A stretch of 64,000 bases of DNA from Cryptomeria japonica (Eukaryota; Streptophyta; Pinopsida; Cupressales; Cupressaceae). Where the stretch lies: contig NC_081414.1 in assembly GCF_030272615.1 (NCBI RefSeq), positions 766,790,653-766,854,652 of the forward strand, in the 5' to 3' direction. Position numbers and translations under genes: made by a program. Under the pieces are notes generated by a model that was given only the letters and a program-made list of their open reading frames with translations, was not told the origin of the DNA and did no database searches. Position 1 is the stretch's first letter. Every line of letters starts with the position of its first letter. This document shows positions 34,765 to 45,632 of this stretch, in pieces.

Positions 34765-37253
34765 TGATGAGACCCATTTTATGATCTTTTTATATCTAAT
34801 GTTTTAAGTTGTTTTGGGAGTTTATCTTACATTTTGAAGATATGAACCTTGTGATTAGTAACCTTTTTAAAGTCATAATGTTGAAGAACCTTGTTATGTC
34901 CAAAGGATTCTGTCATGAATGCCATATGAATGCAATATAAATATGTTTTTATAAATGGTATTAAATGTTGTATTTTAAGTAATTATGAATATGTTATGAT
35001 CTTTGTATGTTAACCTCGATGGATGCAGGTGATGGAAGAAGTCTAAGTTGCTGAGATGGAGTAAATTAAATCACTAAGATGTGGCAGAACTTTGAAGGGG
35101 GCATGGACAACGTAATAAGGAGCCAAAACCATTATGTGTGGCTAGCCAACTGTGTTGGCATTTTTGATGATTATGTTGTGATTGTCATTGATGGACACAC
35201 ACTTGCTTTGAGATCACTTTTTTATGTATGAGTTATGCTCAACCGGTATTTGTTTCAAACCGGTATTATGTATTTTAGTCTTTAGACTATCGGTGTTTTG
35301 CAGAAAGTGTTTACCGATCTCAAGAGGAATGAAAAGCCAAGTGGTATGAAGACCTCAAGCGGTTCAAGGATCTCAAGCGGAACGAAGGACCTAAAGCTAC
35401 AGTTATCATTTTCCCAGTCTTCATTTTAACAACCGGTAATCGGTTTAATATTTGAACCGGTATTACTCTGTGATGAGTTACCAACCGGTAATCGGTAAAA
35501 TTGTATGAACTAGTAATACTCTGTGATGAGTTACCAACTGGTATTATTTTTGTGATGAGTTACCATCCACCAACACTTTGATGGTGATTTTGTGTCATGT
35601 TTCCAAATGTGTCTAGATGCAATGAACCTAGGAACTTGCAATGTAATCTTATTGGACCGACATGAAATCAGATTCCTTTATAAGGACATCATGTCTAGGG
35701 TTTTAGTGGTCGTTAGAGTTTTGTGTGGTTGATGAAGTTTTTGCATGTGTGATCACAGAAGAAGATTAGGTTTGTGTGAGGAAACAGAGTGTGAAGAGAT
35801 TGAAGACTGAAGTAATGCTGAAATGCATTAACAATGAGCTATCAAGGATCTAACCAAGCATACTGTGCTAGTATTTAGATCACTCACTTGTTGATTACTT
35901 ATATCTTCGACAAGTCTGTAACCCTTAACCAGGTAGGCCTGGCAAAGCCTTTGTAAATCCTCTAACAAGGTGGTTCACAACTGTGGATCTGAAATCCTCT
36001 CATAGGGTAGTCTTTAATCGGACTTGTCTCCTAATAGAGATTGAGATTCCTAATAGGATCTGTTCTGGTGAAGAACATTGTATGACCTTAACCGGTCTGG
36101 TTACTATTCTGCAGATAGTTACTTGTGAGTTTCATCTCACAGTGGTTTTTCCCATTTGGGTTTCCATGTCAAAATCTCGTGTTATGGTGATTGTGATTAT
36201 ATGGGTGAATGCCTTATTTGCTATTTGGTTTGCATTTGTGTTAACCGGTTTGTTAGTAAAACTGTTATACCAGTTTACTGCTAAACTGTTTAAGTGTTTG
36301 AGTTCAGTAATTTTTGGTATACTAATTCACCCCTCCCTCTTAGTATTCATCAAACTGTTGTCACTATTTGGAGACTCCTCAGATCAGTTAGAAGACAATT
36401 ATCCTTTCATTAATTTTCCAAATCTTCTGGTAGAGCAGATATAGGAGAAAGATGTAGATGAAATAATGTAGAAACAAAATCCTACTTTATTTCAGCCTTC
36501 TTGTTCCTATATTCTATGTTTTCAATAAAAAGAATCCTCCTAAATGTTAGGAGTGGAGCTATTGTAGTGGTTAGGTAGTTGAGTCTTCATTTTCTATAAA
36601 TTCTCCAAGTCTTTCTTAAAGAGTTGGTTGGAGAAAGCATGCAATTTTTTACTTACTGTTCAAGCATTTGAATAAAGATAAAGTTTAGCTCTCTCTATTA
36701 TCAACATGAAGGGTATTGAGATTATGTGTGTGTAGCATTTGAAATTACAGTTAATAGTTGAGAAGACTCATCCAAGGGGGCCAACTTGGTGAGGATTAAG
36801 TGTATTTGCTTAAGCACATTTACTTTCTAGTTACTTTCATTCCGTTTTTGGTAGTTTTAGTAGTTGACTGTTCTTACAACCACATAACTATAGCTCTATG
36901 ATTAGTCTTGTAGCCAAAGAAGAGTAGAGTAGTTGTCTTTGTTAGTTAGAAGGATTGTTATTTCAAAATTAGTTTTAGTTTAGTCCTTTTGTGATAGAAT
37001 GCAGTCCAAGTACATTATGAGTACTTTCCTTATAATGTTCATTTTAGCACTTTAGTTATTCAAAGTTAGGATAGCATAATTCCTAAAAGCTCTTAGTACA
37101 CAAATAGTGTTGTTCCATTTCAAGCTATACGTCCCTGGGTCTGATAAGATAAAAGAGCTTTAATGATGAAATCTGATGGATACTCAGTAAAGATATCATG
37201 TCTTTGAGTTGAGGTGTCATGTCCAATTATCTATTCATTGTTTAAGGTCAACG
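34765..37253. mobile_element. Insertion in Copia pol, probably a solo LTR, itself interrupted
   Basis: Starts TGATGAGACCC and ends GGTCAACG, flanked by the 5-bp duplication TATAC. Its own sequence is 34765-35147 plus 36353-37253, about 1.28 kb after discounting the nested LTR. No coding frame is visible (the 36 kb plus-strand ORF is inside the nested LTR). TG at the start and near-CA at the end (ACG, perhaps a decayed CA) suggest a solo LTR of another family. Strand not known. Confidence 0.65.
35153..36352 (+). mobile_element. Solo LTR, 1,200 bp, with AACTG duplication
   Basis: Starts TGTTGGCATT and ends ATTCATCA, flanked by AACTG at 35148-35152 and 36353-36357. It contains ACCGGTA/AATCGGT repeats in the first third, a GTGGTTTTTCCCATTTGGG block, and TTCACCCCTCCCTCTTAGT near the end. 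Same family as 60678-62183. A perfect 5-bp duplication with a single LTR shows recombination between LTRs has removed the interior. Confidence 0.88.
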
Positions 37254-37556
37254 TATACCATCATCTACTTGAACAATTTGAAGTCCAAGGAAGAAGGACA
37301 ACTCATCAATCATAGACATCTCAAATTGTATCTACATCACTTTTATAAACTTCTTACACATACCATCATCTCCACCAAAGATTATGTCATCAAAACATAC
37401 AACTGTCAAGAAATTTTCTTCATTAAACTTAATATAAAGATTTCTGTTTGCGATACCATTCTTGAAATGTTGCCAATGTAAGTACTTGTCCAATCTTTCA
37501 TACCAAGCCTTAGGAGCTTTCTTGAGACCATACAAAGCCTTTTTGAGACCATACAA
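37254..37556 (-). pseudogene. Copia RT middle part (5' half of the split element)
   Basis: Minus strand reads KKALYGLKKAPKAWYERLDKYL, FLTVVCFDDIIFGG and, after one stop, SFFLGLQIVQVDDGI, where the insertion begins. The catalytic pair reads FDD in CFDDIIFG, where YVDD is usual. A 20-base stretch around 37530 is duplicated. Upstream the frame is lost at about 37560. Confidence 0.82.
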
Positions 37557-37559
37557 TCA

Positions 37560-37941
37560 CTTTAACATGGGGCATACAATTTTCTCTTTGTTACACTTTG
37601 TGCATAGACCATAAGATTTGGTTTGTACACTTTGATCACACACTATGACATGTCAATTGATTATCAGATTACTTTGCAAGTTGAGCCTTTTTATAGATGT
37701 AATATTTTGCATTGATTTTTCTATTCAAAATTTTCTTCTTCAACATGACTCATAGTAAGTGCAAGCCTTACTAGGCCAACATAGTCATTCTCTCTCTTCT
37801 CTTCATGTGTTTCTCCTTTTATCTTTATATTAGATTGATAATATCCTAAGTCCTTGGGAGCTTCGTGTGTCTTGCCTCTTTAATATCTTGATGATTTTTT
37901 TTAATGCTATTCTTTACTTTACCAAGAGTATGAGCCTCTTG
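37560..37941 (+). other. AT-rich sequence, no gene seen
   Basis: Lies between the Copia remnant and a polypurine tract. May be the 3' interior of the element that owns the LTR at 37959. No protein-like frame. Confidence 0.3.
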
Positions 37942-37958
37942 CTAAAGTGAGGGATAAA
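37942..37958 (+). other. Polypurine tract (CTAAAGTGAGGGATAAA)
   Basis: Two substitutions away from the tracts at 11689 and 57833, and directly followed by an LTR start. Confidence 0.65.
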
Positions 37959-38842
37959 TGTAGCGTCATAAATTGTATCCCTATAAAATTTCATACTTAC
38001 TTAGGACTCACTTTCGCATTTTAGTCTCCTCTACCTTGATCATGTTTAATTATGGTTACACCAGTTTCAAATCTAACTCTTCATTTCTCACCTAGTTCAG
38101 TGGTCCGTTGTTTAGCCTTGGTAGGATATATAAGGGCACACCATGTGCCTTTGTCCACCTAAAGGGGGAACAATTTTGGATCTACAATGGTCAAAAAATA
38201 TGGTTGGGAATTTTGTTCCCATGTCGGTCTGCTTAAAATTTTCAAACACGTTTCTTGAGGTGAGGTATAAAAGAAAGAGTTACCCCCTCATTTGAGACAT
38301 CCTTCCACAAGTTAATCACCTTTCAATTTTGAATTCAATTCCTATCAATTAAATTCAAGTGAGCAAGTAATCAAGCATCATTAGAGCAGTGAAGGAGATG
38401 TCAAGTGTTTATATTTGAAGCATTTAAGATGACATCCATGATCAAGTTATTATGAAGACATTTCTACATAGCAATATCAACCTTTGCATAAAGACTTGAA
38501 AGAAAGACTCATCAAGGTGTCATATTCCAATTTCAACATTTCAATGATAGATCCAGCCTATGCTCTTTTAAGGTACACTTTCAATTCTATTTCAATTCAA
38601 GTTCAATTTCAATTATAGGGTTAATTCTAAACTCGAGGTTTGACCTAGGAAAACCCTATCAACAACATAATCTCTCTGGCTATGTGTAGGTGGCAAGTTC
38701 AAAAGAAAATTACAAATTCAAGCAGAGAAAACAAAAGATGCTTAGATCTATCTTTTGTAGAGGCAAAAAATTGAGGACAAGGTCACTCCACACACCTATG
38801 TCAGACAAGGATTTTATATTCTTAAGCAAACAAGGGTGTAAA
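37959..38842 (+). repeat. LTR of the Tat-like family, right end uncertain
   Basis: Starts TGTAGCGTCATAAATTG, like 45008 and 57851. It carries a TATAAAAG box near 38268 and, near its end, GGTTTGACCTAGGAAAACCC, also seen in the other copies near 53300 and 58888. The interior is much diverged. It runs at least to about 38700 and possibly to the mini-element at 38843. Confidence 0.6.
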
Positions 38843-39202
38843 TGTTAGAAACACGGTTTTCATTGCACCAAAAGATCGACCAATTAATGCTTGATACAAC
38901 TCTGAGATTTAATGAATCCATGGGAGGCTATTAAGCCATGTCACAAACTTGAGAACTATGTTGCACAAAACAAAGAGACCAAGGGCACACACATTGCAAC
39001 AATCTTCCCCCAAGTGCAAGCAAGGGGTTTGAACCCTTGACCTAGGCTATGATACCACTTGCTAGAAACACGATTGTCGTTGCACCAAAAGATTGACCTA
39101 TTAATGCTTGATACAACTATGAGTTTTAATGAGTCCATATATATATATATCTAACCTATTAATGCCTGATACAACTATGAGATTTAATGAGTCCATATAT
39201 AT
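38843..39202 (-). mobile_element. SMART/TRIM-like miniature LTR retrotransposon
   Basis: Left LTR 38843-39001 (159 bp) runs from TGTTAGAAACACG to ATTGCAACA. The second LTR starts TGCTAGAAACACG at 39060 and is cut near 39145 by TA repeats, with a further partial copy at 39151-39202. The whole interior is 58 bp. On the minus strand it holds a primer-binding site TGGTATCATAGCC (39045-39057) and a polypurine tract CACTTGGGGGAAGA (39002-39015). No coding capacity: it must borrow proteins from other elements. Confidence 0.75.
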
Positions 39203-39304
39203 TTACATACACACACACACACACACATACATACATACATACATACATACATATGTATATGTATATGTACATGTATATGTATATATGTATATATATACAT
39301 ATAA

Positions 39305-39336
<32 letters not shown>

Positions 39337-39505
39337 ACATGACTGGTTGGAGGACCCTCCCTTTTGTCCTTCACCCCTAGGCAAGAATACTGGAAGATCT
39401 GATGCTTACTTGGAAGTATTGATGTCATATGTATATGTATATGTATATATATACATATACATATACATATACATACATATATATATGTATACATATACAT
39501 ATACA

Positions 39506-39563
<58 letters not shown>

Positions 39564-39802
39564 TATACATATATATGTATATGTTTATGTATATACATAC
39601 TACATACATATATATATGTCTATATATGTATATATATATATATGTGTGTGTGTATATATATATATACATATATATATACATATAAATCTACATATACATA
39701 TATATATATATACACACACATATATATATGTATATGTATATATATAATATATGTATATATATACATATGTATACATATATGTATATGTATATTTATAAAC
39801 AA

Positions 39803-39857
<55 letters not shown>

Positions 39858-39864
39858 TATACGT

Positions 39865-39905
<41 letters not shown>

Positions 39906-40110
39906 TATACATATATACATATATATACATATGTACACATATATATGTATATATATGCATATATATAAATATATTTGTACCTATACACACACACACACAC
40001 ATATATATATATGTACATATATATACACACGCATGTATGTATATATATATATATGTATATATATGTATATATATATGCATATATATATACATACATACAT
40101 ATATATACAT

Positions 40111-40151
<41 letters not shown>

Positions 40152-40164
40152 CATATATACATAC

Positions 40165-40210
<46 letters not shown>

Positions 40211-40250
40211 GTATATATGAATATATATATATACACATACATATATATGT
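39125..40250. repeat. CA/TA/CATA microsatellite
   Basis: About 1.1 kb of (TA)n, (CA)n, (CATA)n and TATG/TATA mixtures, interrupted by unique sequence at 39341-39427. All Tyr/Ile-rich frames here are artefacts. Confidence 0.97.
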
Positions 40251-40975
40251 ATGGGTGGCTGCAAGAAGTTGAGTCCCACTTTTGGGCAAAAAGTGGAAGT
40301 GTTTTCCCTATTTTTCAAATTTTGTGTCGATTGATGTCAAAATTTGAGGCACTTAGAGAATGAATCTTGTTTCCCCCATATTTGGGCATTCCTAAAATTT
40401 GAACTTCAAATTTGGTCTCAATGTTGAATGAAGATCCAATAGGTGTTTTTGCATAAACAGTGAATATGCAATCCAAGATTGTTGCTAGTTAAAATATAAA
40501 AAATGGACAAATTTTGGAAATTACCAAGAATTGAGAGAAACCATTTGATAGCCATGTCACTAGCATCATTTTGTGTCATGTGGCCAATTTTTGTCTGAAC
40601 CCAGTTCGTAATTTGTCATATATTAAACCTTCAAATTTTGGTGTCTGTCACCCAAAAATGATTAAAATATCTCATCCTAGGATTCGTCATGATGTGTAAA
40701 TAATTGTGTGGACCTATTTCCCTATCATCAAACGCGTGTTTCAAATTTCATGACCTAACTCCCTACCGTTTGAAAGTTATGTCATTTTTTTCAAGCATGA
40801 GCATTAAATTTAAAATATTTAAATTATTTTTCAAATAAATAATTTAATATTTTAGGTTATTTTAATATTGTGGCCATTTAGGGGAAAAGTTGTCTAAAAA
40901 TGTCAGTTGCATTCCTCCTTTATTTTCCTCCGTGATCAATGGTTTTCGAGGTCAAAATCATAGTCTTTGAAGAAG
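40251..40975. other. No gene seen; dispersed-repeat style sequence
   Basis: AT-rich with phrases shared with 29690-30500 (CCGTTTGAAAGTTATG). No frame, no terminal repeats. Confidence 0.3.
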
Positions 40976-40977
40976 AA

Positions 40978-41202
40978 GGTTAGAAATGCTCACTTTTTGA
41001 GCATTCTTAACCTCATTTCTTAACCTTTTGCCAAAATGGTTAGAAATGCTCAGTTTTTGAGAATTCTTAACCCATATTTCTAACCTCTCACAAAAAGGTT
41101 AGGAATGCTCCAAAATTGAGCATCTCTAACCTCATTTTCTAACCCCGTGGGCTCGCTTTGTCAGGAAGGTTAGAAATGCTCCGTTCTGGAGCATTCTTAA
41201 CC
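40978..41202. repeat. Array of four 35-bp hairpin units
   Basis: Units at 40978-41012, 41038-41072, 41097-41131 and 41168-41202. Each is exactly 14 + 7 + 14: left arm GGTTAGAAATGCTC, a variable 7-base centre, right arm GAGCATTCTTAACC or a variant. Spacing 60, 59 and 71 bp. Stems are kept while centres vary. Confidence 0.9.
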
Positions 41203-41229
41203 TCCTCTATAAGAGTCTTTAAAAAGAAA

Positions 41230-42770
41230 CTTCAGACAACTGGCTATGAAAATTCATCAATGCATTGAAGAAGAGATGGAGTTCATCATATGTTGTAGCT
41301 GCTTTGGAGGTATGCAAGCAAATTATAGGAGACTTTGAAAGAGATTTCATCTCACGGTTGCAATAATGGCAGAACACACATAATGTATTTGTTGAATAGA
41401 CTTTTGAAACTTTCAAGTGGTTGCAGTTGGCAAGGGTAATGAACTCCTTTGCAACCTACGCTAGCATCCTCTCTGCTTGTGCTGAAATGGAAGCTCAAGA
41501 TTTGAAAAGAGTATCGACATCCACCAAAGTATAACACGTTTTATGCCCCGACCGACATGTTTGCAAAACATATGGAAGCAAAGATGATGCATGAGAAATG
41601 TTTGACAAAATGATGTATAGTTAACATTCATACTAGTTGTGGTTAAAATTCATAGAATATGGAAGTTTTGTCATGGCAATTACAGTTTTGTTCCCTCTTT
41701 GCTTGATGATCATGATTGAATGTCTTCAAACTGTCATGATATATGGATTTATTGCGGTTTTAATGAGTTCAATACAATGATAAATGGTGATGAAAGGATA
41801 ACCAAGTTTACTTTCTACAAATGATCTATTTCTCATCGTAATATAGATGTATTTTTGATGGTGATGTGGCCTATTTAGATGGTGTCCGATGAAGCACAAT
41901 TATGGTGCAGATGTTTACCAAAATAATTCATTGGTATTGCTTTAGAAACCTTCGAACAAATGAAATTGTAGGATTTGAAGTTAAATTTTGTATCTCTTGC
42001 CAACTTTTCCTACCCACGTGTGTATGTAGATAGGAGTGTTAAAACAATGTATGAATATCACCAAAGCATTATAGAAGTTGGGATTTCTATCAGACATTTG
42101 GTTGGAAATGCAAATGTGGAATCGCAGACATTTGTTAGATAGGGTACTTCTAATATATGTCATTGGATTTGTTGAAAAGCCTCTAGAATCTTTCAAATAA
42201 ATGATAGTGGCATGCATGAAACTCAGTCCATGGCCTACACCATCTCAGCTTTACATGTTCATCATAGCGTAATTTGTTTTACATAATGCATCAAGGAAAG
42301 GTGGAGCAGAGACAAGTTGCTAGAACTGTTTGAAAGAATGCCTCAATGGAATGTGACCTCATGAAATGCAATTCTTACAAAATATGTAGAAGATGGATTT
42401 GTTGAAAAGGCTATAGAAACTTTCAAACAAATACAATAAACAAATATAAAACAGCATGCAAAAACCTTTGCCAGTATCCTATCCCTACATGTGCTAGAAT
42501 GGGAGTTTTGGATCAGGGTGTAGACATCAAGACATGCATAATAATATATTCCAGTTGGGAATGCTTTACTAAAAATAAAAATGTGGATGGGAAGACAAGG
42601 GATGTGAGATATTTCATATAATGTGTTGAAGATAATGTCATCTCATGGAATGAATAATTGTTGGATATACACCAAATTGAATTGTTCAAAAAACTTTAGA
42701 AGCCTTCAGGAAAAGGGCAGTTGCACATCGCTCAATTGTTTGATGGAAGTCTTCAAAGAAATTCAGAGAT
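41230..42770 (+). pseudogene. Pentatricopeptide repeat (PPR) protein pseudogene
   Basis: Plus-strand fragments in several frames match PLS-type PPR motifs: ETFKWLQLARVMNSFATYA then SILSACAEM (41410-41490); YGSKDDA, stop, EMFDKM (41570-41620); LFERMPQWNVTS, stop, NAILTKYVEDGFVEKAIETF (42326-42425); FASILS; DNVISWNE (42630-42655). The family binds organellar RNA one base per repeat. Here stops and frameshifts occur in almost every repeat, so it is an old relic, with no introns visible between repeats. Confidence 0.7.
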
Positions 42771-42879
42771 ATCTATCAAAGCATGAAGGATGAGGAGTTA
42801 TTTTCAATTGAAATCTTGTGAAGGATGAGGAGTTATTTTCAATTGAAAGCTTGTGAAGGAAAACTATTGACTCAATGGA

Positions 42880-43475
42880 AGGAAAGAATGTTAATTAGAT
42901 GCAGTTGGAATATGTTTCCTTGATGGTTAATTTGTTTATGAATGAATTATTCTTGGATTATATAAAGATTCAATGTCATCTCTAAAAGATCAATTATTTG
43001 ATCTCTTTCTTAAAGTTTTAAGTTTCTAGTTACTTTTTTGTAAAAGTGACTTTTATTGTAACCAAAAGTCAAAAAATAGACCTTATTTTGTAAAAGTTAT
43101 GTAAAACAAAAATATACAAGGTTTATTATATTTCAAAAAAGTAGTTAGGAAGTACTTATCGAGGTAGTTATAAGTCGTTACCAAGAGGAGAGCCTATAAA
43201 TGCAAGGAATTATCATTGTTAAAGGGGGGGGGGACCTTTTACAGAGGGGGAAAACTCTGCAGAATTTTGTAGAGAAACTAAGTGAGATCTTTTGATATTC
43301 ATACCTTTGAGTAAGGGGTTTTTGAACTTTTATATTTTCAAAAAGAATAATGAAGAATGCATTGAGTTCATGTGTCTTGAATGTATTCATGAGTTATTGT
43401 TTCTAATTTCATGTATGTTGAATTAGTAATCCCTTTGTGTATTGGTGAAATCCATTGATGAAACACATCATTTCA
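42880..43475 (+). repeat. Possible solo or 5' LTR (Copia style)
   Basis: Has a CCTATAAATGCAAGG TATA-like box near 43190, a G run at 43222-43230, and a terminal TTTCATGGTATCTTGAC that resembles a decayed primer-binding site. A start near 42889 (TGTTAATTAG) is a guess; no partner LTR seen. Confidence 0.3.
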
Positions 43476-44630
43476 TGGTATCTTGACTTGCATGTGCTAC
43501 TACAACCTATCTCTTTGTGTGTCGAGGTTTATTGTACTTCTTTCATCATTATTGCATGACTAACCTTTTTGGTGGCAACCCCTTTTGTGATTGTTATCAT
43601 TTATGGAGTCCTACTTGTTGTTCATATTTCTTCTAGTAGGGTTTCTGTTATTAATTTTGTTTAAGTTCTATGTTTTCTCCTTTATGTACTTTTAGGTTAA
43701 AAATACATGAAAATCCTAAACACCCCTATCATACGAGGGAGATGCCCCTCTCAAATGCAGAGGAAGATCGTGTTTCATAGAACGATCTCTTCAACTGTTG
43801 GAACGTTTGTCACTGCTTATTGGGCAAACAGGGTCAGTTTTAGGTAAATGACCGCAATGACAAATCTGTTTACCAACAAATCTCAAAAAACTTCAGTAAT
43901 AGAAAATGTAGTGCTTGGAGTCTAATTTTCAAATATGTAATTTATTTCAATACCCACATGGTAGAAATTTTTTTTTGTAGGAATGTTTAAAAACCACTTT
44001 TTCAAAATGCCTCTTTTAGGACCATACCACACGTGTACGACCACCATATTTTGATGTAAATAAATGAATTTTTGGAAATCCTTTTGAGAAAATTTACCTA
44101 AGACACCAAATATTGATGAGAATATTTTTACCTTTTTTTTTGAATATATATATTTTTATTAAGTTTTAATTGACTATAAAGTACATTTTCAAAACATCTA
44201 GTGTACGACCATAATTTGTGAAAATTTCATATTTTTAATTTTTTTTTAATATCTTCAAAATAATTCTATGTAGATTGATGTCATATAATTTATTTTCCAA
44301 AAAAGCTAAATTTTTTTTTTATTAAAGTTTTACTAAACGTTACTATTTTACATTTAGTACCACTTTTGATTAATAAATAATGGAAAAATATTGAAAATAA
44401 TCATATCACTATGAAATTTACTTTTTTGAAATCAAGACAATGAGAGCTCTAATGGGTTTTCATTTCATCAAAAAATATGATCATGAAGACCTTCAAAAAA
44501 TTACGACAAGGCAGAAATTTGGTATTCTAGTGCCTTAGCCATTTTTTTGGAGGTCCAAGCATAGGCTTGGTCCCACCAAACCTAACCCGAAGCCAAAACT
44601 GAGGCATAGGTGTGTTTCCTGCTCCATCTT
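43476..44630. other. AT-rich sequence, no gene seen
   Basis: Poly-T/A runs and no protein-like frame. 43960-44520 again resembles the dispersed sequence at 29690-30500 in style. Confidence 0.3.
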
Positions 44631-44639
44631 TAATGAAAT

Positions 44640-44935
44640 AGGTGCCCATTTAAAATTCAAAAAATGGGCACCCGTTTTGAAATTTGTAGCATTGTAAGAA
44701 GCGTGTGCCCGTTTTAAGAAGCGTGTGCCCATTTTTAGAAACGTGTGCTCGTTTTTTGAAATGTTTGCCCATTTCTAAAAATTGCGCACCCATTTCTTTG
44801 TGGTGGTCTGATCCTAAATGGGCACATGTTTTTCAAAACGTGCGCTCGTTTTATTTTTATGGGTCGGGGCCCCGAAGTTAAATGGGTGTCCGTTTCTTAA
44901 AAAATGGGCGCTCATTTCTAGTGGCAAACTTCTTT
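44640..44935. repeat. GTGCCCATTT/AAATGGGCAC repeats in both orientations
   Basis: About ten copies of a 22-24 bp unit combining AAACGTGTGCCC and GTTTT, direct in 44640-44800 and inverted in 44815-44925. The two halves face each other across GGTGGTCTGATCC, so the region can fold back. Confidence 0.7.
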
Positions 44936-45007
44936 GCTCATGGACTTTCGTGGAATTGGGACGCAACTTCTTGCACCCACTCGAATATAGATATACATAT
45001 GTATATA

Positions 45008-45632
45008 TGTAGTGTCATAAATTTTACACCCTTGCTAGGGTGGTACAATTTCACACTTAGGTTAGCACTCGCGATAGTGTGTCTTGCATCTTGCATTTCT
45101 AATTTCTCTTTAAGCATTTAATTAATTAATTTAATTAAATCTAAATTCATATTTCATCACTTCATATAGTATAAAATTGGGCCCTTTGCCCTAAATGTGC
45201 CCCTTTTAATTTTATTCTTCCAATAAATCATTTAATCATAAACCCTAATTATGTGTTATTTCGACCTTTAAGGCCCGATTTCGCATATCAAAACACCTCG
45301 AAATCAACTATAACTTTGGGATTATCTCTAATATCATCATATATAATGACCCTGAAAATTTGGTGAAAAGTTGGTTGGACCGTGGTGGGAGTGCACATGG
45401 TCCTCGACTTTTTTCTCTAAATTTTGAGAGCATAATTCTATGATATTATAATGGTTAACCTGAAAAGATGGGCAGGAAATTCAATTCCTAGGTTGGCCTA
45501 AAGGAAAAATTAAGTCAAAATTAAGATCTAGGGTTTCATATATAAGAGTTCTCTTTGTTCATTTGAAGGAAACTAAGATATATCTAATCTAAGGGAGTTT
45601 TCAACAAAGCAAGCATAAGGAGCCTTATATGT
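45008..45632 (+). repeat. Left LTR, first part (before the nested insertion)
   Basis: Matches 57851-58483 throughout. Contains a TTTCATATATAAGAG box (about 45535-45550) suited to transcription start. Ends with one copy of TATGT at 45628-45632. Confidence 0.85.

Noticed and set aside
35983-36444. 153-residue plus-strand ORF
   Set aside because: Lies mostly inside the solo LTR and crosses its end at 36352, so it cannot be an original gene.
39129-40363. Long Tyr/Ile/His-rich ORFs on both strands
   Set aside because: They are translations of CA/TA microsatellite in every frame; no start context, no complexity.
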